Shown here: piece by piece, positions 10,372 to 20,100 of the stretch | Position numbering within the stretch: the stretch's first letter is position 1 | How the letters are laid out: the number at the start of each line of letters is the position of its first letter | Source of the DNA: Macrocystis pyrifera | Taxonomy: Eukaryota > Sar > Phaeophyceae > Laminariales > Laminariaceae | Assembly (NCBI GenBank): GCA_031763025.1 | Contig: JASSKH010000004.1 | Coordinates: 2,604,001 to 2,668,000 of the forward strand | DNA: 64,000 nt | Direction: 5' to 3' | Position numbers and translations under genes: made by a program | Notes under the pieces: generated by a model | Told to the model about the DNA's origin: nothing | What the model saw: only the letters and a program-made list of their open reading frames with translations | Databases searched by the model: none

Positions 10372-13300
10372 ATCAGCGAATATTTCGCTCTACGAGGATT
10401 GAGAAGAGCCCTGAATGGTGCGTGGCTAGCCAAACGATAGAGTCTTTCCCTCAGACGCTGTGGGAATATAACTTACGGCCACCACTCCAAGCAAACGTTA
10501 ATTCTCCACTACGTCAAACGCTCGGTATTACGTATAGGGAAACAAAAAAAAACAATATTCCCTTTTATATGCTGAACGATAAAGTTGGAAGTCTGAAGAA
10601 CGATACTCCAACGATTTAGCATACTAAAAATATACATGTCTAATTGTGATATGGATGGGTCAGGAGGTTTATGATCAACAATCATCGCAACGTCCTTCTC
10701 AATAGAGTACGCTCGCCATTAATAATAAGCGAGTGCGACAACGGTTTCATATCACTACATGTATGTACGATACCTGACTCTAGGATTAGTAAGGATCTTG
10801 AACACGGAAGCCACCATCAGTAAACGGTTGATGTGGGCAAACGCGTATTTTGCGCGTTGTCCAGGCTTTGTATTATGTGTCCGGGCAGCAACATCCTTAT
10901 GTACCGGCGAGTTCAGCGAGCGGTGCGGTTACTTCGGCGAACTTTGACAACGAACCGCCGTGAGACATTAACCACACATAAAAACAAAACGACAATCTTT
11001 GGTGCAAATGGGGTTTGACAGCTTTTCGAGTGCTTACCACGATTCCCCCAACTGGTATACTCATCGAGCAGAATTTGCGTGGCCTAAAAATACAACCGAT
11101 TTAGGACCATCCGCTAATCTCGACGGCTACTAGTTGTTTGCCGAGCTACGAACACGGCCGTCAAAGATTGAAACTTGGGAATTGTGGACAAACTCGGGAG
11201 TTGCCCACGACAACTAGCACCTCGATAATATGACTCGACGATATTTGTGCCATTTTGTGAAGACTCACAGATCATTCATTACTGCGAACACCACACGGTG
11301 TAAACGTGTAGGAGAGTGCTTGCCACAAAAATGTGTATGATCGGGGGGAACGACAACGTGCCAGTAAGCGCTCTGTACAACAGTCGCGCTGATGGAACTG
11401 GGCACCGCCGACCATAGCAATGTTGTACTCGAGAAAACGGGGGGAGGGGAATACTATTCCGGCCGTGACACACTTGCCAAACTCCGCTCGAGACAACGAA
11501 AAGAAAACGAGATAATATTTGCGCAGATATCTTAAGTTAGTTGCTGACTATTGATCATCAAGAACGTGGAGTCAACAAGTACTTTAGACAACGGTGCTAC
11601 GATTTCAGCACACACAGCTGCAATTATGCCGGTCGGTGTTATGGATGATTCTGCTGCTATGACAGTCTGCACGTGCAGTTGAGCTGGAGACGCTACCGAA
11701 ACACTTGACGACGAATTTGACAATCTCTGCACCTATACACGTATGTACAGGGTAAGATATTCGGAGGATGGATTAGCTATTGATATAGCAACCAAACCAT
11801 CTAAATTTATTGCTAGCCATGTGAAAACGGTGCGAGTTACGATAGCTCGCTCTTCGCAGAACATCTTATTTTCTGATAGCACTCACAGTTGAAATGACCA
11901 CATCATGATACTTGTAACGGTTTTACATATATATGTAACGTGCCAACGATGGCTGCGCCACAAATCATCATAATTTCGCAAACTTTCGGCATGCTGTACA
12001 TACTTCAGCACGTGTTTCCATGCGCTGCTGAAAGTGAGACGACTGGTGCTGTACGGCGAGGAATATCGCCTAATGTAACGGATAGTGACATAATATGCCA
12101 CGACTTCAAGCGTCCAACGATTTACGGCACGCAACGAAGTGCACATTGTTGGGCCACGGAGCCTTTATGTCATGCATCCAACGTGTACCGCACAAGCTAC
12201 ATACTTGTACGTACGAGTACTGTTGTACAGGTCAATATGACTGTGAGTCAGTCTGATAGACTACCTCCTATATTCGGCCAACGACGAGTTTTATACTGCT
12301 GTATTAACTCACTGTCGAACTAGTGGTAGTGGTCCCTCAATCCATACAGCAGTAGTGTAAGTACTACGTAGTACTCTGTAGTGACAATACGATTGCCAAA
12401 ATGCGGTGAGATTGCGACATACAATATCGTTCTGCGGTACTGCTTTTTGGACTGTATGAGGGTTTCTTTGCTCTTTCTGTCGACCAAATCGACCAGGACG
12501 GAAATCCGCGAACATATTTATGCGATATGCAATTGAATAATGGCGCAATTATTTCCCAAAGAACCAAAGAAAATCGTAAAAATAAGAGACGAAACGGAAA
12601 AAATAAAAACATAAATCGACCACCAGGCAGACTGACTGTATGAGTACCACGCGTACACGAGTACGTACGAGTACCTGAACGAGAGTCAATTAATAGCGAT
12701 GGTGCCGAGTACGGCATGCGCCTATCACATCATGCTGTTGCATGGGGACCGAGTCGAGCTGAATGGTACGCACGAATACCATTTATCAAGCAAGACGGCT
12801 GCCTGATATTTCGTACTGACCTTGTACGTTCGGTCGCGCATACGCGACAAGCTCCTCTTCGCGGCATTCCGTTTTATTTTTATTTAGTCGTTTATGTGTG
12901 CAACAACCACGAACTCTCCAACTAGCAGAGTAAGAGTTGTTTGCTCAACTTTGGCCAGACAGGTCAACGTACGAAATATGACCTCTGCATGGGATAGAAA
13001 AGGGTACAAACAGCTAGACTCCCCACGCAGATCTACCAAAGAAGTGGCGATTACCCGTGCTGCCTCCCCCGTACGAAGGGGAGAGAGCACGTCGGCAGTT
13101 GTACTCACGGTGACGAATGGAACCACTGCGCTGCTGCGGCCCAGCGACAGCACGCGAAACAATGATACGTAACGATTGTTCCAACTCTACCTGTGCTTCA
13201 AAGTCTTGTGTGTTGTGTTCCCTTGTACGATGCATACAATGGAGTGTTTGCGATTTTGTTTTTTTTTACTTTTACTTCTCTAAAAATTCTCCCGAGGTAA

Positions 13301-13744
13301 ATTTTTGAGGTAAATTTCTGAAAAAACGGCCGGAAAAGACTTCAGCGAAGTAAGGATTTCAGCGAAAGTTACGGTAACTTTTGGCTCTCTGTTTCATTGG
13401 CCTACACGCACCGAGCATTATCCCGACGCAGAACGCAACTAAAATCTCGAAGGATCAAAACACCGAGCATCTTCCATGCCACCATGCTGCTTGCCGTACG
13501 CATCACGACAACCGCTGGGAGCACAGAGGCTCGAGAGGTGTAGCTTGGGTATAGCGCGCACGAGCGGCGTTGGATCGTGCCAGCGGGTCGCCGCCGCTGC
13601 TACGGTACACGCTTTCGCCCGCTTGGTGACGACGTGGAGGATGCGTCGTCCCAAAAAAGGACTCGTATTCACACTCGTACTCGTACTCGTGCTCGTAGAG
13701 AGCGCGACAGCATGACAGCTCGTGTATCATTTCGATTTCACCAT
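10372..13744. other. Chromovirus interior without recognisable coding domains
   Basis: Reverse transcriptase, RNase H, protease and gag would be expected here in a complete minus-strand element. None could be recognised by motif. Short open frames occur on both strands (for example 11532-11732 and 12884-13162, minus), but nothing identifies them. Confidence 0.5.
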
Positions 13745-13960
13745 ACTATGGCTGCAGCAGCAGCAGCAGCGGCAGCGTCGTCGTCGGCGGCGGCGGCGGC
13801 GGCGGAGCGGAGCGCGCCGGCGCTGTGGCGTGCGTAGGCCGAGCGCAGCAACAGCAGCAGCACCAGCAGCAGCAGCAGCAGCAACAGCAATCCAAAAATG
13901 GAAGCTGGTTGGTGCTGGTGCTTGCTGGTGCTGGTGCTGGTGCTGACGCTGTTTATTTTT
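13745..13960. repeat. Trinucleotide tracts (GCA, GGC, CAG, GCTGGT)
   Basis: Consecutive tracts are seen: GCA units at about 13750-13775, GGC-rich units at 13785-13805, CAG units at 13850-13890 and TGCTGG units at 13908-13945. Open frames here are homopolymeric and not treated as genes. Confidence 0.8.
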
Positions 13961-14955
13961 GTTGCTCACGCTGGCCCTAGCTGCGTCTAGCCCCAGCTAG
14001 CTGCTATTGCTGCTTGTAGTCGTGGGATGGCTGTGGTGGCTTCGCGGTCAACTGTGCCGCCGAAACGTTGCTGGGCTGCCGTCGCTACTCGCACGCTGTT
14101 TTTTTTTCCGTTCACAGCATTCGTTCTTTTTTTGTTTGCCGCGTTGCCTCACCTCCCCACTTCCCTTCTTATTTTCGGAGGCGTCGCCTGCAGGATTTGA
14201 TTTACCTCACTCGCAAACACACCGAAATCAGGAAGGGAAGGAAATTCACTTTTTTTAGCGGAAGTAAAGTTTTTTTTTTTTTTTTACCTCTATCGCAAAA
14301 ACACTCTAATAATAAGTGGAAAATTACGAAATTACCACAACAACAGAACAACAAGAAGTAACAGAAGAGATTTTACCAGTCCAACGAACCAATGGTATGT
14401 ACCTGCCTAACGAGGGCAGAGCGCTGTTATTGGTGGATGAAACTAGAACGGGGTGTTTCGTCGGTGGTTATACGCAGAACCAGCGCTTATGCTACGTAGC
14501 GTTAGCGCTCCAGGTGGGTTAACAGAAGACTCTGCAGACGAACACCTACCTGAAATCGACAAAACGAAAATATCTACTGGCAGATAGACATAACGAACCG
14601 AACGTGTTTGTTTCACTGATCCGTACATCGGAAGAAACTAACAACAGTAGTATACGATAGATCTACTTGCCACCGAAGGCTTACCAACGCGGCTTGAGCA
14701 TACCGTATACCAGAAGACGGGTAGAACCACGGCCCATAGCGATTGAAGAGCGTTCTTCGCTTGTCAACGATGAGCGTGGCGAAGGGCGCCTTCCATAGAT
14801 CGCAACGATGAAAGGGGTAGTTTACTCAGTCTACGAAACACTGACTCGTGTCCTCTTTGATTTTTTTCTTTCGTGTTTTTCTTCGTCCGATGTGAAGAAA
14901 AATACCGAACCTCTTGTGTGTTTTCACGAGAAAACAAGAACGGCCACAGGCGCGA
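13961..14955. other. Chromovirus 5' leader region, nothing recognised
   Basis: Pyrimidine-rich stretches (14100-14290) and short open frames are present. No gag motif such as a zinc knuckle was found on the minus strand. Confidence 0.4.
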
Positions 14956-14956
14956 G

Positions 14957-14973
14957 CCTTCGTCGTCGCCAAA
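14957..14973 (-). other. Candidate primer-binding site of the chromovirus
   Basis: Read on the minus strand directly after the 5' LTR this is TTTGGCGACGACGAAGG. A TGGCGAC start next to the LTR is common among Ty3/gypsy elements. The tRNA partner is not identified. Confidence 0.45.
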
Positions 14974-15349
14974 TGTGGGGAGGACCCCCAGGTTCGACTC
15001 CACATCTGTGGCACTTCCCTTTCTTAGAGGGGGTGTAGCGTGTAGAACACGCCAGGTTTTGGTATAGGATCGGTACGGACGATCTCACGAGCAACCATCA
15101 ACGATGATGGAAGAGGAAGAGAGAGTGTGTGCGAGGCACGGGCCTTGCATTCCAATCCGCAGTGACTACTTGTCAAGGGACAATGTCACTGCTGACGACA
15201 TCTCTGCTGAAGACAACAAATAGTCATGAAATATGGATGACCACAGTCGTACAATAAGATATACGGATATCCACGACCTCGGCGAATGGTGGGACCTCCG
15301 CGGGACAATACCCACATGCGACGGTCTGGTCGAGAACCTGGAACCCACA
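14974..15349 (-). repeat. 5' LTR of the chromovirus
   Basis: Pairs with 5656-6033; about 17 differences by eye including one 6-bp length difference. The termini are the same TG...CA. Confidence 0.85.
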
Positions 15350-15388
15350 GTATGCATATATATATTTTAAGAAACTAAGAAAGCACGT

Positions 15389-15442
15389 CAGCTGTGAGTT
15401 CAACCGATCGGCAGATCGGTCGATACTCAACTTTGCAAGCTG
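15389..15442 (+). repeat. Structured ~50-nt repeat, copy 3
   Basis: CAGCTGTGAGTT and ACTCAACTTTGCAAGCTG frame a different apical stem: ACCGATC pairs perfectly with GATCGGT around GGCA, where the other copies have ACT with AGT. The changed bases therefore change together. It is followed at 15447-15540 by a segment similar to 2320-2420 (both contain GGCCAG..CTCCCCTGG), so this is a fragment of the 5-kb repeat family. Confidence 0.55.
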
Positions 15443-15619
15443 CGTGAACCGCGCGCGTTTTCCATTATTTCCCTCGCGATTGACTACTGGCCAGAGACTC
15501 CCCTGGATGCCACCAGGGTCGACGAGACGATAATACTTACAGCTGGTTCGATTTCCAATTGATTTCGGCCAGTACCATTTCGCGCACTGAAACAGCATAT
15601 TATAAATTATGAAATACGT

Positions 15620-15676
15620 CACCTGTACGAATATCGACTGATTAAATAATTAGTTGATACTCAACTTTGCAAGCTG
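15620..15676 (+). repeat. Structured ~50-nt repeat, copy 4 (decayed)
   Basis: The upstream context TATAAATTATGAAATACGTC and the 3' half ACTCAACTTTGCAAGCTG match copy 1, but the 5' arm is changed (CACCTGTACGAATAT) so that the outer stems no longer pair. The apical CGACT/AGTTG stem remains. Confidence 0.5.
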
Positions 15677-15733
15677 CGTAGTTATTGTCCCCGAATCCTG
15701 CAGTGACGGTTTCAGAATATATCTGTTGTTGTT

Positions 15734-15833
15734 GTAATCGTCACGTTTTACGGGAAATTTACCCCTCTGCCAGGTTTCAGAACCTGTAATCGTCACTTTT
15801 TACCGACAATTTGCCCCTCTGCCAAGTATACCA
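15734..15833. repeat. 51-bp tandem duplication
   Basis: GTAATCGTCAC followed by a TTTGCCCCTCTGCCA-type segment occurs at 15734 and again at 15785. Confidence 0.7.
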
Positions 15834-15884
15834 GTCGTATCATACGATCCTTCTGTGATACGTACAGCAGTACAGTGTTCTTTA

Positions 15885-16320
15885 TCTTTTCTGGCAACCG
15901 AATCTATCCGCAGAAAATGTTTGTGGCTTCTCGTCTTCGGCCATTGGTCTTTTTCGGATGCACACGACAAGCGATATGTTCCACTTATTTTACTTGTATT
16001 TTCGGGCAACCGAACTAAGAAGGCTTGCATTGAAGAAACATCCGCGAATCTGCACAAAACGTTTGTTGTGGCTTCCCGTCTTGGGGCAGATACAGTCGAG
16101 ATTAGACACAAGCAGTCGAGATTTCTTGTTGGTCGTACAACTCAATTTTTAAGTCAAAAACACCGCTAAGGATCCTAGCTCATAGAGTGCTTGTCGTTTT
16201 TGGCAACCGAACTATGGGTACTTGTTTCGAAGAAACATCCCGGAATTCGCAGAAAACGTTTGCGGCTTCCCCGTCATGGGCCATAGGATGCACAAGTAAG
16301 TGGTATTTTCGGCCTTTTTA
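15885..16320. repeat. Three degenerate repeats of about 100 bp
   Basis: A block with GGCAACCGAA, then GAAACATCC, then AAAACGTTTG and GGCTTCCCGTC recurs near 15892, 16004 and 16199. Frames across it are open in places but no protein is recognised. Confidence 0.55.
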
Positions 16321-17014
16321 CTACTATTTTTTCCAGCCGACCAGACAGGCATGTATGGGCAGCATGATGGTCTTCAACGTCGATCCCCGATGACTCACAA
16401 AGACCCCCGAAACTTAGAAGGAAGCATGGAGTCAACAGCAAAAGAAAGCCTGCTCCACTGCTACTGCTCTTTCTGCGCTTCTTTGGAGTTGTGGTGTGGT
16501 GGACTACTACACAGCAGTATATGCTTCAGATATCTTGACGACAAACTCCTTCTACTCGTACGTAGCAGCAAATAATATGCATGGTGCAGACAACAGCAGT
16601 GGTTACTTGATGATATGGCCTCTCGTGGCCGCAATGCAGTTCGTACGTGTTTTTTGGTCTTCAAGGGAAGATTAAGATTCCAATAATGAATTTACCGTAC
16701 CACTAAACACGTTACGTACTGTAAGAATTTGACCAATATATATAATTCTACAGCGCCCACACACTACTACAATATGACACGCACACAACTTGTATTTGAT
16801 TTGCGTTATAGAGGCAAATAAGTTCCGGCACGCACATAAATGCGCATAAAATGCTGATGCTGTGGGACAGCTCTTACGAATAATATATACGCCGTCGACT
16901 TTGACAACACAGCCGCAGAAGATATACCCCCGCCTCGCCTCCTCCCTTCCCCGTCGAACAGGACTGGGCGTAAACAAAAGCACAACATACGTGAGGACTG
17001 CCGTAAGTCGCGCG
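16321..17014. other. Upstream region of the VWA-WSC gene
   Basis: No gene is recognised. The last ~100 bp resemble the upstream flank of the orphan exon copy at 49667 (a GACTG segment shortly before the GCGCGATG or GCCGCGATG start), so the duplication included some 5' flank. Confidence 0.35.
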
Positions 17015-17190
17015 ATGACGTTGTCCAAGGTAAAGCTCTGGTGGGTGCGCTGGGCGCGCTTTCTGTTGCCGGTGTCATGGGCCAATCATCTTGCGTTCAG
17101 CTCAATGCCACGGACTTTTCATCTTGTCCGTGCGAAGATGCTACCTTGACGTTCACTCTGGAAGGAAAGACGACGGTAGCGGCTAATACG
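17015..17190 (+). pseudogene. Exon 1 of the VWA-WSC gene, damaged
   Basis: It is homologous to the intact exon at 49667-49840. The start ATGACGTTGTCCAAG is shared, but the segment is two bases longer, so the ATG frame leaves the conserved frame about eight codons in. The conserved frame then reads a hydrophobic stretch ending GQSSC, then VQLNATDFSSCPC and TLTFTLEGKTTV. The splice site reads ACG|ATGAGTGAG where the other copy has ACG|GTGAGTGG, so the GT donor is lost. A GTGAGTG lies 10 bp further on (intron from 17201) but would change the phase. Sequencing error, decay, or use of a different first exon are all possible. Confidence 0.65.
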
Positions 17191-20100
17191 ATGAGTGAGT
17201 GTGAGTGCATGATGAGTGAATGACTAGACTAAGTGATTTTTAGCACGATAGGATTGGTTCTGAATAATTTCCGCTTGACTCCCCACATCATATAATAGCT
17301 ACTGTGGTACTGTTGTACCTGGCTACATTCTGGGTACCCCGCCGCCGCTGTACCCTGTTGTGCGATTCAGTTTATCTTTAGCAGCGCTCCCTCACAGCAC
17401 GTATACGAATACATGCATGATGTACAAGTATATACTTCGGGCGACGTGCTAACGCCAACAAATCATCTTGACACTGTTTGCGCTTGCATTCGCTGGCCTG
17501 CTCACTTAAGGTCGGCCTCATTTTCGACCTTACACACAACCCAGTACGTATCCATGCACACCTCGGACAAATATTCGATTCCCGCTTGAAAAATGTGATC
17601 CAGAGAGTTTAGGAAACTTACAATCCTCACCTGTATGAGTCAACCTCATGTTGCCGGGTGGCAGCCGTACGACATACAACCTGCGTTGTCTGACCACGTA
17701 TTTCATAGGGTTTGATCTGCACTTTTGACAAACCCTGCACAACGTCTCACAACAGCCAGGTAGGATGTAAATACTACGAGGTATTGGCCCTACAGTGCAG
17801 TACGTAGTACCACACCCCGAGCATAACGAATTCAAGAAAAACGGACATTTGCGTCGGCGAGCGACAAACAAAGGTTGTTGCAGGCTGCCAGCAATAAATC
17901 GACCGGTGGGACAACCCACAGTCACGGCAGACCGAACGGTGCGAACGAATCGTACAAACAGTAGTACTACCAGCGGCGTATTATGGAGGAGCTCTATTAA
18001 TAGAGTGCAGATACATCGTGCTCGTCAAATTTGTCCACGTTGCTGGGTCGGAGCCCCTAACGAGCGCACTCCGTTCAGAAATCATGACGCAATTGTTGGT
18101 TTTGTCTATCGATGTCTGTCGAGGACTCGGAATCTCGCCGCTTCGAACCAAAGATCGGCCTGAGTTTTTCTCAAGCCGATCTTGGCCCAACATCGGCCCC
18201 AGATTTGCTTTTTTCAAGTTTTTCCAAAAGTTGGCAACTTTGTTTTTTTCTAAACGTGCCCACAGGAGGCGTGTTCTATTTTTTTTTGGCGGGTATCTTT
18301 TTAAGATTCAAACTTTTTATTGATACTTCGCTTTCCCATTTTGTTTTCTTTTTAATCATCACTTTTACTTCCCAGGTATTACCCTCAGCGATCTTCTGGA
18401 CAAGCCGTGGTCACATGTGTCGTCCTTTCTCCCCCCCGGCACGTGCCTTTATTTTTTGTCGCGCATGTGGTTCAGCATTCCCACTGCTCGTCGATTTTCA
18501 TCGAATGTACAGCTAACTCACGCTCTCTCGCTTTCCGCTGATCAATAATGTGAAAGAAAAAGTCCCTACGAGCATGCACTCAGAGACAATCGAACCCAAG
18601 AAATTGATCTTGATAGGCTCGCGGACCACCTACCAAGTCACCGGGGACGCCGGTTTGGCATAGGTTAATAAGTCATAAATTACAAAGAGAATAGAGAGAA
18701 AAACGAACAATTCAAGGAAGAAAGGAAAAGAAACACACAAGAGAGAATGCGTAGATTTTTTGCAGATTGCAGGCTCGCGAGCCGCGCTGGGGGTGTAGAA
18801 CAGAGACCAGAACCAAATCAAACAAACACATTGACTCCGCTGCCAAGAACACCAGACAGAGACACAATGTACCTACAGTATCTACATATATAGACGAGAA
18901 ACGAAAAGGAAGACGACGAAGTAAACCAAAAAAGAAAAACCCACAGCAAAAAGCCAAAAGAACGAGATGCAGAGACATGAAGAGGGGCAAAGGGGAAAAA
19001 AGGAAAGACGGAAAAAGAGAAGGAAACAAAGGAAAAAACGGACAACAAGGGGCGGGACTGTTAGACAAGTGACAGGCAGGCACTGGTACTATTACGGGGC
19101 TCCATAGTTAACGGGACCAAATTTTGTTAGTAAAAATTGGTAAATATATAGGTTTTTATGTATACCATAGGTCCTATTAACTATGTACCTCCGTAATAGC
19201 CCGCGTGGTACTATACTAGTTACTTTGGTCCTAAAAAAAGGAGCGCATCATGACGATGATGGCCATACCCAGGCGTCAGCCTGTTGGGCGCATATCACCT
19301 CCCCCGCCTCCCTTCCTCCCCCCCCCCCCCCCCCCCCGCTCCCCCCTGCGGTTGTAATGAATTTCCTCTCATAGAATACCTGGTAGCTTATACTTAACAC
19401 CGCTGGTGTGAATGAACGCGAATGTCGGACGCGGTAGGTTCGTAAATATGCAATGGTCAATCTACTGCGCTCGATGATCGACTGCGTATTAGGTTGGTGA
19501 TCCCTTGATTTAAACGGTTGAGGCTGGACGACATGCACAGCAGCAGAGCCTACTCCATGCATTTAAAAAGTAGAAAATTATTAGAGCTATACCGCTGGTA
19601 GTTCATACGATAGTGCTGCTGCTGTCGTCTGTAAGCACCTGTTTACGTTTGCTGTTGCACGTACAGTGGACAGAACCATCAGCACAGGTCATGTCTAATG
19701 CGCTCGATGAACTTCTGACTCCTGAATTAGTGTTAAATCTTGATTAAACGTGATCGCGCTTTGGGGCTGGATGGCTAGTGACCACTTCGGGACCAATATT
19801 ACATAATAGCAGTAACATGTGCTATTCTACGGTGCGTAATACTACTATAGGGTATACGAAGATCCACCCCACTGCCAATAGTCTAAGCAGGTGTAGAAAT
19901 CGAACTTTTCCCCAGCACCATATACACGTTTTTCTGCAGATGAGAACCTTAGTTTCAACACCTCTGTCAAAACCCCAAACACGTCCGAAACGCTCTCATC
20001 CTGCGAAGGTAATTCTGTATCATTGTTTTTATGTTGAATGCTTGACCCTTTACGATCAATGAAACAGAAGCGTTTCATATATTACATTTGCATTGAGGTG

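Larger units (their letters stand above)
5656..15349 (-). mobile_element. Ty3/gypsy chromovirus fossil, LTR-bounded, broken
   Basis: Two direct repeats of 378 and 376 bp bound this 9.7-kb interval. In minus-strand sense the element starts TGTGGGTTCC and ends TCCCCACA. A G-rich tract abuts the 3' LTR and a TTTGGCGACGACGAAGG sequence, of the kind used as a primer-binding site in many Ty3/gypsy elements, abuts the 5' LTR. Integrase, the GPY/F module and a chromodomain are recognisable at 8420-9851. Gag, protease, reverse transcriptase and RNase H are not recognisable between 10.4 and 14.9 kb. LTR identity is about 95%, suggesting a fairly recent insertion, yet the coding part carries many breaks. 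The flanks share only GTA, so a target duplication is not established. Two palindrome arrays lie inside. Confidence 0.8.

Noticed and set aside
9941-10433. Cys/Arg/Val-rich 134- and 162-codon frames
   Set aside because: All three minus frames are open because the 23-bp palindrome unit lacks stops.
5653-15352. GTA target duplication of the chromovirus
   Set aside because: Only three bases match and Ty3/gypsy insertions usually give four to six; too weak to claim.
18767-19072. Lys/Arg-rich 101-codon protein
   Set aside because: Explained by the purine-rich tract; no family signature.
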